From: CAIMUS01 sp046347625
GTDB taxonomy: Bacteria > Pseudomonadota > Gammaproteobacteria > Competibacterales > Competibacteraceae
NCBI GenBank assembly: GCA_046347625.1
Contig: JAXMFU010000002.1
Location: 434,001-498,000 of the forward strand
DNA: 64,000 nt
Direction of reading: 5' to 3'
The position numbers and the translations under genes are program-made. Below the pieces are notes generated by a model. It was not told where the DNA came from. It searched no databases and saw only the letters and a list, made by a program, of their open reading frames with translations. This document shows positions 41,601-50,708 of the stretch, piece after piece. The stretch's first letter is position 1. The number at the start of each line of letters is the position of its first letter.

Positions 41601-42761
41601 TCAATCCGCCTGCCGACGCAGAAAGGCCGGAATATCCAGATAATCCAGATCGCTTTCAGTGCGTTCGCCCGCCTCACCGGCGGCTTTCTGCCGCCCGCCG
41701 CCCACACGTTGCTCGGGCCGGACATAGTCGGCGCCACTGACCGAGGGACCGGCTTTCTGTACCAGCTTGACCGAAGGCGGAGCAGTGGCTTCCGCCGATC
41801 TGGAGACCTGGCCGATACCGGTGGCGACGATCGTCACCCGCAGTTCGTTCTGCATCTCCGGATCGATCACGGCGCCGACCACCACCGTCGCATCCTCCGA
41901 GGCCAGTTCCTTGATGGTATTGCCGACTTCCTCGAATTCGCCGATCGAGATATCCATGCCGGCGGTCACATTGACCAGCAGACCCTTGGCGCCGGCCAGG
42001 TTGACATTCTCCAGCAACGGGCTGGCGATGGCCGCCGCCGCCGCTTCCCGCGCCCGACCATCGCCGACCGCCCGGCCGGTGCCCATCATGGCCATGCCCA
42101 TTTCCCGCATGACCGTGCGGACGTCGGCAAAGTCGACGTTGATCAAACCGGGGCGAGTGATCAGTTCGGCAATGCCCTGGACGGCATTCAGCAGCACATC
42201 GTTGGCCGCCCGGAAGGCATCCAGCAAACTGGCGCCCTTGCCCAGTACGACCAGCAGTTTTTCGTTCGGAATGGTGATCAGGGAATCGACCCGCTGACTC
42301 AGTTCCTGAATGCCGCGCATCGCGATTTCCATCCGCTTCTTGCCCTCGAAGGGAAAGGGCTTGGTGACCACGGCGACCGTCAGAATTCCCATCTCGCGCG
42401 CAATCTGCGCCACCACCGGAGTGCCACCGGTGCCGGTGCCGCCACCCATGCCGGCGGTGATGAACACCATGTCGGCGCCCTCCAACGCTTCGCGGATGCG
42501 GTCGCTGTCTTCCAGTGCGGCTTTGCGGCCGATCTCGGGATCGGCACCTGCGCCCAACCCCTTGGTGATACTGGCGCCCAACTGCAAGGTCGTGCCGACA
42601 TTGGAGGTGCGTAAGGCCTGGGCATCGGTGTTGGCGCAGATGAAATCCACTCCCTCGATATTGGCATTCAACATATGCTGGACCGCGTTGCTGCCGCCGC
42701 CGCCGACCCCGATGACTTTGATCACGGCGCTTTCAGTATTGGTGTCCATCAACTCGAACAT
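41601..42761 (-). CDS. ftsZ: cell division protein FtsZ
   Basis: This 386-residue tubulin homologue forms the Z-ring. GVGGGGSNAVQHML (about 17) and the GTP signature TAGMGGGTGTGGTPVVA (about 100) are intact. The T7 loop NVDFADVRTVM is present. The C-terminal FtsA/ZipA-binding peptide LDYLDIPAFLRRQAD ends the protein. A strong ribosome-binding site, GAGGAG, lies upstream. It is the last gene of the dcw cluster; the usual following gene lpxC is not present. Confidence 0.98.
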   Translation of the reverse strand: MFELMDTNTESAVIKVIGVGGGGSNAVQHMLNANIEGVDFICANTDAQALRTSNVGTTLQLGASITKGLGAGADPEIGRKAALEDSDRIREALEGADMVFITAGMGGGTGTGGTPVVAQIAREMGILTVAVVTKPFPFEGKKRMEIAMRGIQELSQRVDSLITIPNEKLLVVLGKGASLLDAFRAANDVLLNAVQGIAELITRPGLINVDFADVRTVMREMGMAMMGTGRAVGDGRAREAAAAAIASPLLENVNLAGAKGLLVNVTAGMDISIGEFEEVGNTIKELASEDATVVVGAVIDPEMQNELRVTIVATGIGQVSRSAEATAPPSVKLVQKAGPSVSGADYVRPEQRVGGGRQKAAGEAGERTESDLDYLDIPAFLRRQAD

Positions 42762-42815
42762 GACAGGATCTCCTCAGTAGATTAATAAAACTCATTCGGT
42801 AGTTGACCACAGGGT

Positions 42816-44045
42816 TTAAAAATTACCCTGTAACCAGTTTTTCAGACGGGTCAGCCAGCTTTGATTGCCCGTAAATGTCGGGGCGAGCAAACGGGCATTA
42901 CGGTTCTCATTGCCCACCAATAACAGCCCCACCGCGGTCGAATAGATGGGATTACGGATGATCTCTCGTAGACCTTGTGCATAATCGGGCAACCCCTGCC
43001 TTACCGGCATATGGAAAACCTGCTCGGCCAGTTCGACGATTCCCTCCATGGAAGAGCTGCCTCCGGTCAATACAATCCCGGCGATCAGATTCTCGAAACC
43101 GCTGCGCTGAAGTTCCGCCTGGACCAACGTGAACAATTCCTCATAACGGGGTTCCACCACCCCCGCCAGGGTCTGTCGGGACAATCGCCGTGACGGGCGA
43201 TCGCCGACCCCAGGTACCTCGATGGTTTGATCGGCGCTGGCCAATTGGGTCAGGCAACAGGCATGCTTTATTTTGATGTCTTCGGCAAACTGGGTCGGCG
43301 TATGCAGGGCGACGGCAATATCGTTGGTAACCTGATCGCCGGCAATCGGAATGACGGCGGTGTGGCTGATGGAGCCGTTGGTGAAGACCGCAATCGCCGT
43401 GGTGCCGCCGCCAATATCGATCAGGCAGACCCCCAGTTCACGCTCATCTTCGGTCAATACCGCCCGGCTGGAAGCCAACTGTTCCAGGATCACATCGTCC
43501 ACTTCCAGACCGCAGCGACGGACGCACTTGGTAATATTCTGGACCGCGCTGACCGCCCCGGTAACGATATGGACCTTGGCTTCCAGCCGCACGCCGGACA
43601 TGCCGACCGGCTCACGGATGTTCTCCTGATGATCGATCGTAAAATCCTGCGGCAGGATATGCAGGATCTGCTGGTCGGCGGGTATCGCCACCACCCGAGC
43701 GGCCTCGATCACCCGTTCGACATCGGCAATGGTCACTTCGCCCGCTTTGATGGCGGTGACCCCATGAGAGTTGAAACTACGGATGTGGCTGCCGGCGATT
43801 CCCGTGAAAACGGAATGAATCTTACATTGTGCCTGGCGTTCCGCTTCTTCCACAGCCTGCTGGATCGATTGCACGGTGGATTCGATATTGACCACCACCC
43901 CCTTCTTCAGGCCACGCGAGGGATGGGTACCGATCCCGATAATCTCGATCTCACCGTTAGGGCTGACTTCGCCGACGATAGCGGCGACCTTGGAGGTGCC
44001 GATATCGAGGCCGACAATCATGGTTTTTTCGTCTTTTCTGGCCAT
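42816..44045 (-). CDS. ftsA: cell division protein FtsA
   Basis: The 409-residue actin-like ATPase tethers FtsZ to the membrane. MIVGLDIGTSKVAAIVGEV (about 9-27, phosphate 1), GVCLIDIGGGTTAIAVFTNG (phosphate 2), IVLTGGSSSMEGI (adenosine motif) and a basic-hydrophobic C-terminal helix (LTRLKNWLQGNF) serve as the membrane anchor. It lies 54 bp upstream of ftsZ. Confidence 0.97.
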   Translation of the reverse strand: MARKDEKTMIVGLDIGTSKVAAIVGEVSPNGEIEIIGIGTHPSRGLKKGVVVNIESTVQSIQQAVEEAERQAQCKIHSVFTGIAGSHIRSFNSHGVTAIKAGEVTIADVERVIEAARVVAIPADQQILHILPQDFTIDHQENIREPVGMSGVRLEAKVHIVTGAVSAVQNITKCVRRCGLEVDDVILEQLASSRAVLTEDERELGVCLIDIGGGTTAIAVFTNGSISHTAVIPIAGDQVTNDIAVALHTPTQFAEDIKIKHACCLTQLASADQTIEVPGVGDRPSRRLSRQTLAGVVEPRYEELFTLVQAELQRSGFENLIAGIVLTGGSSSMEGIVELAEQVFHMPVRQGLPDYAQGLREIIRNPIYSTAVGLLLVGNENRNARLLAPTFTGNQSWLTRLKNWLQGNF

Positions 44046-44074
44046 ACCTTGCTATTTCCTGCGCGTCAGCCGGA

Positions 44075-44995
44075 TCAACCGGCTTTCGCTCCCTTGGGAC
44101 GCGCCGCCGCTGGGGTTACAGCCGGCGTCGTGGTCACCATCGTGGTAGTGGATCCCGCCGGGTTTGCCCAGCGTACGGAAAAGCCGTGAGTATAACGTAA
44201 ATCCACTGCGGCCATCTTACCGTTCAGATCCGCCAGCAATTGCGGATAGATGGTGACAAACCGTTGCAGTCGCTCGAGAAAATGATCCCGACCCAAGCGG
44301 ACTTCCAGACCATCGGCGGTCACGACCCGAAAGGCCCGTCGTTCATCCTGTACCAGTTCGGCAAGCTGCAGGCCGGCCTGCTTGAGCAGACCATCGGCAT
44401 CGCGATAATAGCGGATCAGTGCCGTCTCATGGCCATCCGGTCCGGCCAGACGCGGCCAGGGACCCGGCTGCCGCACCGCCGTCGGGCGAAAGCGTATGCC
44501 GTTGACATCGACCATTTCTTCCCGGCCCCAGTGGCCGAAGGGGGTCCGCTCCTGGAAATAGACCTTGAGCCGATCGGGCCACTGTCGATGCACGCTGACC
44601 TGCTCGATCCAGGGATTGGCCGCCAGGACGGCTTGCAGCGCTCCGATATCCAGGGCGAAGAAATTCTGCCCCAGATAGGGTTGTACCAACTGCTGCAACT
44701 CCGCCTGATCCAGGTTGTGCAGTTCGCCCTGCAGGCTGACCGTGCGCAAGGGAAAATGCGCCGGTTCGAGCACGTGGTGGGCGCCGCTGTACAGGCCATA
44801 ACCGCCCGCCAGCAAGGCCAGTACCGCACCCAGCCAGCGCAAGCGCGGCTGCCACTGGAACTGCCATTTCGGCAGTGTACGTGTTACCCGGGCGGTCGCC
44901 CCATGCCGCTTGCGACGGAAAACGAGCTTCCAGCCGGGGGCCGGCTGGCGTGGCAGCGGGTAGCTACTGGGGAAGAAAACACGTGGGATCATCAT
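44075..44995 (-). CDS. ftsQ: cell division protein FtsQ
   Basis: The 306-residue bitopic divisome protein has a basic cytoplasmic stretch (RRKRHGATARVTR), one transmembrane helix (LGAVLALLAGGYGLYSG, about 58-75) and a POTRA domain (LRTVSLQGELHNLDQAELQQ; NPWIEQVSVHRQWPDRLKVY). A beta domain follows. The ATG at 44995 overlaps the ddl stop (ATGA) and is preferred over one 36 bp upstream. A Thr/Ala-rich tail ends the protein. Confidence 0.93.
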   Translation of the reverse strand: MMIPRVFFPSSYPLPRQPAPGWKLVFRRKRHGATARVTRTLPKWQFQWQPRLRWLGAVLALLAGGYGLYSGAHHVLEPAHFPLRTVSLQGELHNLDQAELQQLVQPYLGQNFFALDIGALQAVLAANPWIEQVSVHRQWPDRLKVYFQERTPFGHWGREEMVDVNGIRFRPTAVRQPGPWPRLAGPDGHETALIRYYRDADGLLKQAGLQLAELVQDERRAFRVVTADGLEVRLGRDHFLERLQRFVTIYPQLLADLNGKMAAVDLRYTHGFSVRWANPAGSTTTMVTTTPAVTPAAARPKGAKAG

Positions 44996-45942
44996 GCCGG
45001 CCGCTCCAGACTGGTTTCCAGAATTCGCCACACCAGTGCTTGAAAATCCAGGCCCACGGCACGGGCCGCCATCGGTACCAGACTGTGGTCGGTCATTCCC
45101 GGGACCGTATTGACCTCCAGCAGCCAGGGCCGCTGTTGCGAATCCACCAGGAAATCCACGCGTCCCCAGCCGTGGCAGCCGAGCGCCGCAAAGGCTTGCA
45201 GCACCAAATGCCGGAACTCAGCCTCCCGCTCCGAGGGTAGCCCGCAGGGGCAATGGTAGCGGGTATCGTCGGCGTGATATTTAGCTTCGTAATCGTAAAA
45301 TTCGCGCGGGGTCTCCAGCCGGATCAGCGGCAGCGCCTCGCCTTGCAGCACTGCGCCGGTGTATTCATCACCGTCGATCCAGGGTTCGACCAGTACGGTG
45401 GCGTCACAGCGAGCCGCCTTTTCCCAGGCATCCTTGAATTCGTCGGGCCGGTTGACCCGGCTGACACCGATGCTGGAGCCTTCCCGGGCCGGCTTGACCG
45501 CCAGGGGCAACCCCAAGTCGGCGATCACCGTTGCCGGGTCGGTCTGTGCTTCGACCACTTGGAACGGCGGGGTCGGCAGTCCCGCGCCCAGCCAGAGTTG
45601 CTTGGCGCGTAATTTGTCCATCCCCAACGCGGAGGCCAGTACGCCGCTGCCGGTATAGGGTAGCCCCAGGGTTTCCAGGGCGCCCTGGATCACACCGTCT
45701 TCGCCACCGCGACCGTGCAGGACGATAAAGACCCGGTCATAACCCCCTTTGGCCAATACCTCCAAGACATCGGGGCCGGCATCGATCGCGTGGGCGTTTA
45801 CCCCTTGGGCGAGGAGTGCCGTCAATACCGCTCGACCGCTTTTCAGCGAAACCTCGCGCTCCGCGGAGCGCCCGCCCAGCAGCACCGCCACCTTGCCGAA
45901 TTCAGCGGCGTCGTTAACCGGCTTGCGCTGTTGTTGCAGCAT
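44992..45942 (-). CDS. ddl: D-alanine--D-alanine ligase
   Basis: The 316-residue ATP-grasp enzyme makes the terminal dipeptide of peptidoglycan. VAVLLGGRSAEREVSLKSG (about 19) and VFIVLHGRGGEDGVIQGALE are hallmark motifs. LAVKPAREGSSIGVSRV binds ATP. ARVDFLVDS-type residues appear as RVDFLVDSQQRPWLLEVNTV, followed by PGMTDHSLVPMAA. It overlaps murB by 29 bp. Confidence 0.96.
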   Translation of the reverse strand: MLQQQRKPVNDAAEFGKVAVLLGGRSAEREVSLKSGRAVLTALLAQGVNAHAIDAGPDVLEVLAKGGYDRVFIVLHGRGGEDGVIQGALETLGLPYTGSGVLASALGMDKLRAKQLWLGAGLPTPPFQVVEAQTDPATVIADLGLPLAVKPAREGSSIGVSRVNRPDEFKDAWEKAARCDATVLVEPWIDGDEYTGAVLQGEALPLIRLETPREFYDYEAKYHADDTRYHCPCGLPSEREAEFRHLVLQAFAALGCHGWGRVDFLVDSQQRPWLLEVNTVPGMTDHSLVPMAARAVGLDFQALVWRILETSLERPA

Positions 45943-46852
45943 CTTGATATTCTCCCACTATCCGCACTTCGGGAATCAGGTGGACACCGTGCACCCGGGC
46001 GACAGTATCCGCGATTTGATAGATCAACGCTTCTAACTCGGCGGCGCTGGCGCCACCGGTATTGATAATGAAATTAGCATGCTTGGTGGAGACACAGGCG
46101 GCACCGATCCGGCTGCCCTTCAGTCCCGCCGCTTCGATCAGGCGTGCGGCATGATCGCCGGGCGGATTGCGAAAGACCGAACCGCAACTGGGTTGGCCCA
46201 TGGGCTGGGTACGGGAGCGCCGCTCCAGCAACTCGCGAATTCGCCGGCGTGCCACCACCCCATCGCCCGGTTGCAGTCGTAAATACGCCGCCACGAACCC
46301 TTCTCCGGCCGGTCCCTGGACCCGGCGGTAGGCAATCGTATAGTCGGACGGCGACCGCTGCCGCCGGACGCCATGCCGGTCGACGGTTTCGACCGCGACC
46401 ACCAGAGACCAGGTTTCGCCACCCCAGGCGCCCGCATTCATGGCCAAAGCGCCACCCATGACGCCGGGAATACCGGCCAGGAATTCGGCACCCGTCAAGT
46501 GTTGGGCGGCGGCATAGCGGGCCACTTTGGCGCAGGGCACGCCGGCCTCGACTCGCAGGGTGGCGGGAGCGCTCAGGGTCAACCCTTGCAGCGCGCCCTG
46601 GGTGGCGATCACCGTGCCGCGGATGCCGCCGTCCCGTACCAGCAGGTTACTGCCCAATCCCAGCCAGAAGACCGGCTCGTCCGGCGGCAGGCGGCTGAGA
46701 AAAACGCACAGGTCGGCTAGATCGGCGGGCCGATAAAACCGGTCCGCCGGGCCGCCGACTCGCCAGGAAGTATGCCGCGCCAGCGGTTCGGCCAGGGTCA
46801 GCTTGCCGCGCAGCTCCGGTTCTCCCGCCAATGCCCGGGCGTTCCCGATCAC
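45914..46852 (-). CDS. murB: UDP-N-acetylenolpyruvoylglucosamine reductase
   Basis: The 312-residue FAD enzyme reduces UDP-GlcNAc-enolpyruvate. HTSWRVGGPADRFY (about 30) starts the FAD domain. VFWLGLGSNLLVRDGGIRG, EFLAGIPGVMGGALAMNAGA, and PCGSVFRNPPGDHAARLIEA (catalytic Ser) are typical. A GTG at 46852 overlaps the murC stop codon as GTGA with GGGAG 7 nt upstream and is preferred to a GTG at 46870. Confidence 0.95.
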   Translation of the reverse strand: MIGNARALAGEPELRGKLTLAEPLARHTSWRVGGPADRFYRPADLADLCVFLSRLPPDEPVFWLGLGSNLLVRDGGIRGTVIATQGALQGLTLSAPATLRVEAGVPCAKVARYAAAQHLTGAEFLAGIPGVMGGALAMNAGAWGGETWSLVVAVETVDRHGVRRQRSPSDYTIAYRRVQGPAGEGFVAAYLRLQPGDGVVARRRIRELLERRSRTQPMGQPSCGSVFRNPPGDHAARLIEAAGLKGSRIGAACVSTKHANFIINTGGASAAELEALIYQIADTVARVHGVHLIPEVRIVGEYQDAATTAQAG

Positions 46853-48273
46853 GCTACTGCTCCCAGGCACTGTTGACCCAGTTGTGCCGCCACGGCGCCG
46901 ATATCGCCCGCACCCATCAGCAGCAACATATCGCCGTCTCGCAACAGCTCGGGCAATACCGTTGGTAACAGCGTGACCCGCTCGAGAAATACCGGCTTCC
47001 GGCCCCGAGCGCGCACCGCCGCTTCGAGGCTGCGCCCATCGGCACCGGGCAGCAGTTTTTCGCCGGCGGAATAGACCTCTGTGAGCACCAGCACATCCGC
47101 TTCGGCCAGAACCTGGGCGAAATCCTGGAGTAGATCCCGGGTTCGGGTGTAGCGATGCGGTTGAAAGGCCAGTACCAGGCGCCGCTCCGGCCAGCCGGCA
47201 CGAACCGCGTCCAGCACAACCTTGATCTCGCGTGGGTGATGGCCATAGTCGTCGATCAGGGTCGCCGTCCCGTGTGCCAATGGCAGGGGGCCATAGTTAT
47301 GAAATCGCCGGCCGATACCCTGGAAACGCTCCAAGGCCCGTTGGCAGGCTTCTCCATCGACACCCAGTTCATGGGCCACGATAAGGGCGGCCAGGGCATT
47401 CAGTACGCTATGCCGGCCCGGCAGGTTCAGTGTGATCGATAACGGTTCGGTCTCTCCCGGCAGAACGACCTCGAAGGCGGTCTGCATGCCGCTTTGCCGA
47501 ATATCGCCGGCCCGGATATCGCAATCGGCGGTCGTGCCGTAGGTGAGCACCGGACGGCGGATCGCGGGCAGGAGCGCCCGCACTTCGGGATCGTCGGCGC
47601 ACAACACCGCCAGCCCGTAGAAAGGCAGATGGTGCAGAAATTCCACGAACGTGTTCCGCAGCCGCTGGAAATCACCGCCATAGGTCCCCAGATGGTCGGC
47701 ATCGATATTGGTGACCACTGCGATCATAGGTTGCAAATATAAAAACGAGGCATCGCTCTCGTCGGCCTCGGCCACCAGGTAGCGGCCCGAACCCAGCCGG
47801 GCGTTGCTGCCGGCGCTATTCAGCCGGCCACCGATAACAAAAGTGGGATCCAGCCCACCTTCGGCCAGCAGGCTGGCGATCAGACTGGTGGTGGTGGTCT
47901 TGCCATGCGTGCCGGCGACCGCGATGCCATAGCGAAACCGCATCAATTCCGCCAGCATTTCCGCGCGCGGGACCACCGGAATCCGGGCTGCCAGGGCGGC
48001 GACCACTTCCGGGTTATCCGCCGTTACCGCGCTGGAGGTCACGACTACATCGCAACCCTCGATGTGGGTGGCGGCATGCCCCTGCCAGACCCTGGCGCCG
48101 CCGGCGCTCAGCCGGGTGGTTACCGGGGTGGCGTGCAGATCGGAGCCGGAAACCTCATATCCCAGATTCAACAGGACCTCGGCAATCCCGCTCATGCCGG
48201 CACCGCCGATACCGACAAAATGGATTCGGCGCAGGCGGCGCATGGTCGGCGGGTCGGGGACAATACGATTCAT
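46849..48273 (-). CDS. murC: UDP-N-acetylmuramate--L-alanine ligase
   Basis: The 474-residue Mur ligase adds L-Ala to UDP-MurNAc. IHFVGIGGAGMSGIAEVLLN (about 18) and the ATP loop VAGTHGKTTTTSLIASLL (about 115) are classic. EADESDASFLYLQPMIAVVT and IDDYGHHPREIKVVLDAV (His-x-x-Glu pair) are also present. Starts at 48285 (GTG), 48273 (ATG) or 48243 (ATG) are all possible; 48273 is chosen as the first ATG. It is preceded by a low-complexity spacer. Confidence 0.96.
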   Translation of the reverse strand: MNRIVPDPPTMRRLRRIHFVGIGGAGMSGIAEVLLNLGYEVSGSDLHATPVTTRLSAGGARVWQGHAATHIEGCDVVVTSSAVTADNPEVVAALAARIPVVPRAEMLAELMRFRYGIAVAGTHGKTTTTSLIASLLAEGGLDPTFVIGGRLNSAGSNARLGSGRYLVAEADESDASFLYLQPMIAVVTNIDADHLGTYGGDFQRLRNTFVEFLHHLPFYGLAVLCADDPEVRALLPAIRRPVLTYGTTADCDIRAGDIRQSGMQTAFEVVLPGETEPLSITLNLPGRHSVLNALAALIVAHELGVDGEACQRALERFQGIGRRFHNYGPLPLAHGTATLIDDYGHHPREIKVVLDAVRAGWPERRLVLAFQPHRYTRTRDLLQDFAQVLAEADVLVLTEVYSAGEKLLPGADGRSLEAAVRARGRKPVFLERVTLLPTVLPELLRDGDMLLLMGAGDIGAVAAQLGQQCLGAVA

Positions 48274-48285
48274 CCGGCTACCCAC

Positions 48286-48363
48286 GGGTGGCTTGTGGCT
48301 TGTGATTCGTGGCTTGTGCCTTGTAACGTGTGCTTTTCACCTTTCACCTCTTACCTTTAGCCT
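48286..48363. repeat. low-complexity spacer between murC and murG with a heptamer repeat
   Basis: The spacer contains GGCTTGTG-type units and TTTCACC units, and runs into three tandem TTTAGCC heptamers at 48356-48376. The heptamers include the murG stop codon. It is the only spacer over 70 bp inside the dcw cluster. Confidence 0.75.
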
Positions 48364-49458
48364 TTAGCCTTTAGCCTTGCGCGCCTGTTCCAGACAGATG
48401 CTTGCCACTCGGGCGGCGGCATCGGCCCTGGCCAGGTTCCTCGCGGCCTGGGCCATTGCCAGAAGCTTTGTCCGGTCGCCTAATAAGGTTTGCAACAGCG
48501 CCGCCAGTGACTCCGGTTCGAGTTCCGCCTGCGGCGCGATCAAGGCGGCTCCGCTTTTTTCCAGGAAGCGGGCATTGGCGGTCTGATGATCATCGACCGC
48601 ATAGGGGAAAGGCACCAGTACCGCGCCTACGCCCGCCGCCGCCAGTTCCGCCACCGTGATGGCGCCGGCCCGACAGAGTACCAGATCGGCCCAGCCATAG
48701 GCGGCCGCCATGTCGTCGATAAAGGGCTGCAGGTTGACGGTCACCCCGGCGGCGGCATAGGCCTCGGCGGCGACGCTCTGGAGGGCGCCGCCGGCCTGGT
48801 GCCAGACGTCCGGGCGTTGTGCCGCCGGTATCGATGCCAGGGCGGCCGGCACCAACTGGTTAAGCGCCAGTGCGCCCTGACTACCGCCGACAACCAGCAG
48901 GCGGGGGCGGCCGGTACGCCCGGCAAAGCGCTGTGCCGGCGCGGGCAGGGCGGCAATGCCGGCGCGGACCGGATTACCCACGGCCAGCGCCCGCCGTGGC
49001 GGCGGAAAACTACCTGGAAAAGCTTCCAACACCCGATCGGCCAGTCGGGACAACCAGCGATTGGTCATACCGGCCAGCGCATTCTGTTCATGGACGATCA
49101 GGGGAATACCCAGGAACCGCGCCATCAGGCCGCCCGGACCACTGGCGAATCCACCCATACCGAGGACCAGTCGCGGGCGCAGGCGCCGGAGTATGGTGCC
49201 CGCCTGCAGCAGTGCCTGGGTGAGCATCAGCGGGGCCGTCACCAGACGCCGCAGGCCGTGGCCCCTCAAGCCGGCCACGCCGATCCATTCAATCGGGATA
49301 CCGGCCTGCGGCACCAGTTTTGCCTCCAGGCCACGGTGGGTACCGATCCAGACGACCGGCACCCCCTGGGCACGCAGTTGCTCGGCGACGGCCAGAGCCG
49401 GGAATACATGGCCCCCGGTCCCACCGGCCATAATGACGATCGGCGCTGCGACGGTCAT
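48364..49458 (-). CDS. murG: N-acetylglucosaminyl transferase MurG
   Basis: The 364-residue inner-membrane-associated enzyme makes lipid II from lipid I. IMAGGTGGHVFPALAVAEQL (about 9-28) and GMGGFASGPGGLMARFLGIP are in the N-domain. LLVVGGSQGALALNQ and the C-terminal donor-binding LVLCRAGAITVAELAAAGVG, VPFPYAVDDHQTANARFLE are intact. Start ATG 49458 overlaps the ftsW stop (ATGA). Upstream open codons are shadow. The C-terminus KAKG lies in the heptamer repeat. Confidence 0.97.
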   Translation of the reverse strand: MTVAAPIVIMAGGTGGHVFPALAVAEQLRAQGVPVVWIGTHRGLEAKLVPQAGIPIEWIGVAGLRGHGLRRLVTAPLMLTQALLQAGTILRRLRPRLVLGMGGFASGPGGLMARFLGIPLIVHEQNALAGMTNRWLSRLADRVLEAFPGSFPPPRRALAVGNPVRAGIAALPAPAQRFAGRTGRPRLLVVGGSQGALALNQLVPAALASIPAAQRPDVWHQAGGALQSVAAEAYAAAGVTVNLQPFIDDMAAAYGWADLVLCRAGAITVAELAAAGVGAVLVPFPYAVDDHQTANARFLEKSGAALIAPQAELEPESLAALLQTLLGDRTKLLAMAQAARNLARADAAARVASICLEQARKAKG

Positions 49459-50708
49459 CGCCGGGTGACCTTGGCCAGCAACGCCGGCAGCCAGTCCGGT
49501 CCGTCGGTCGCAGTGGCGGCTTCGGGCGTTTCGGCGGCCCGGGTCTCCTGATCGATCCGCAACAGGATCGCCAGCGCCACGCACATCACCACCACGCTAC
49601 TGCCGCCATAGCTCATCAGGGGCAGGGTCAGGCCCTTGGTGGGCAGCACGCCCATGTTGACCCCCATATTGAACAGGGATTGGATACCGAACCACAGGCC
49701 GATGCCGTAGGCCAGGTGGCTGGCAAAGCGTTGCTCCAGCCGTTCGGCCCGGGCGGCAATGGTAAAGGCCTGCCGGATAATGATGACATACAGGGCCACG
49801 ACCGTGAGCACGCCCACCAGGCCCAGCTCTTCCGCCAGAATGGCGAACAGGAAATCGGTGTAGGCTTCCGGCAGATAAAATAGTTTCTGGACACTGGCGC
49901 CCAGGCCGACGCCGAACAGTTCGCCCCGGCCGATGGCGATCAGTGACTGGGTCAATTGAAAGCCGCTTTTCAGCGGATCCGCCCAGGGGTCGAGAAAGCT
50001 GATCAGTCGGGCCCGCCGGTAGTGAGAGGAGTACAGCAGGACCGCCATGGCACTGATGACCAGCCCTTGCAGGGCGGCAAAACGCCAGATGTTGACCCCG
50101 GCCAGGAACAGCATGCCCAGCGCCGTAGCCAGCATCACCACCGCCGTGCCGAAGTCCGGCTCGAGCAGTAGCAGGACCGCCAGCAGACCCAGCACCAGGA
50201 GGGGCCGGAGCATGGCCATGGTCGAGCGGCGCAGGGCGGCGGCGTGCCGTTGCAGGTAGCTGGCCAGGTAGATCAGGGCGAACAGCTTGGCGGCTTCGGA
50301 TACCTGGACATTGACTACGCCCAGAGAGAGCCAGCGGGTGCTGCCGTTGACTTCCCGCCCGATGCCGGGCAACAGTACCAGCAGCAGCAGGCCGATGGCG
50401 GTCAGCAGCAAAAGCGGGGCTTGGCGCCGCCAGGTGTCCACCGGGACCTGCAGCGCCAGGGCGGCGAACAGCAGGCCGGTACCGATGTAAGCGGCCTGAC
50501 GGATCAGATAGAAGAATGGCTGGTGGGTATGGCTGGCCGCCTGCGGCATGGAGGCGGAGGTGACCATGAGCAGTCCCAGGGTCAAGAGCGCCAGGGCGGC
50601 GAACAGCAGCCAGCGGTCCAGTTCCGGCAGACGGAGCGTTTCCTGGGTCGCCACGGTGCTGGCGCCCCGAGGCAAGGAGTCGCCCGTTGCAGACACTATC
50701 GTGCTCAT
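49455..50708 (-). CDS. ftsW: lipid II polymerase/division protein FtsW (SEDS)
   Basis: The 417-residue SEDS glycosyltransferase has about ten helices. LLLLLVLLPGIGREVNGSTR followed by WLSLG, LLEPDFGTAVVM (the catalytic Asp region of SEDS proteins), GVGLGASVQKLFYLPEAYTD and FILAEELG-type FAILAEELGLVG are diagnostic. MGVLPTKGLTLPLMSYGGSS near the end is also diagnostic. It overlaps murD and murG by 4 bp each. Confidence 0.97.
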   Translation of the reverse strand: MSTIVSATGDSLPRGASTVATQETLRLPELDRWLLFAALALLTLGLLMVTSASMPQAASHTHQPFFYLIRQAAYIGTGLLFAALALQVPVDTWRRQAPLLLLTAIGLLLLVLLPGIGREVNGSTRWLSLGVVNVQVSEAAKLFALIYLASYLQRHAAALRRSTMAMLRPLLVLGLLAVLLLLEPDFGTAVVMLATALGMLFLAGVNIWRFAALQGLVISAMAVLLYSSHYRRARLISFLDPWADPLKSGFQLTQSLIAIGRGELFGVGLGASVQKLFYLPEAYTDFLFAILAEELGLVGVLTVVALYVIIIRQAFTIAARAERLEQRFASHLAYGIGLWFGIQSLFNMGVNMGVLPTKGLTLPLMSYGGSSVVVMCVALAILLRIDQETRAAETPEAATATDGPDWLPALLAKVTRR

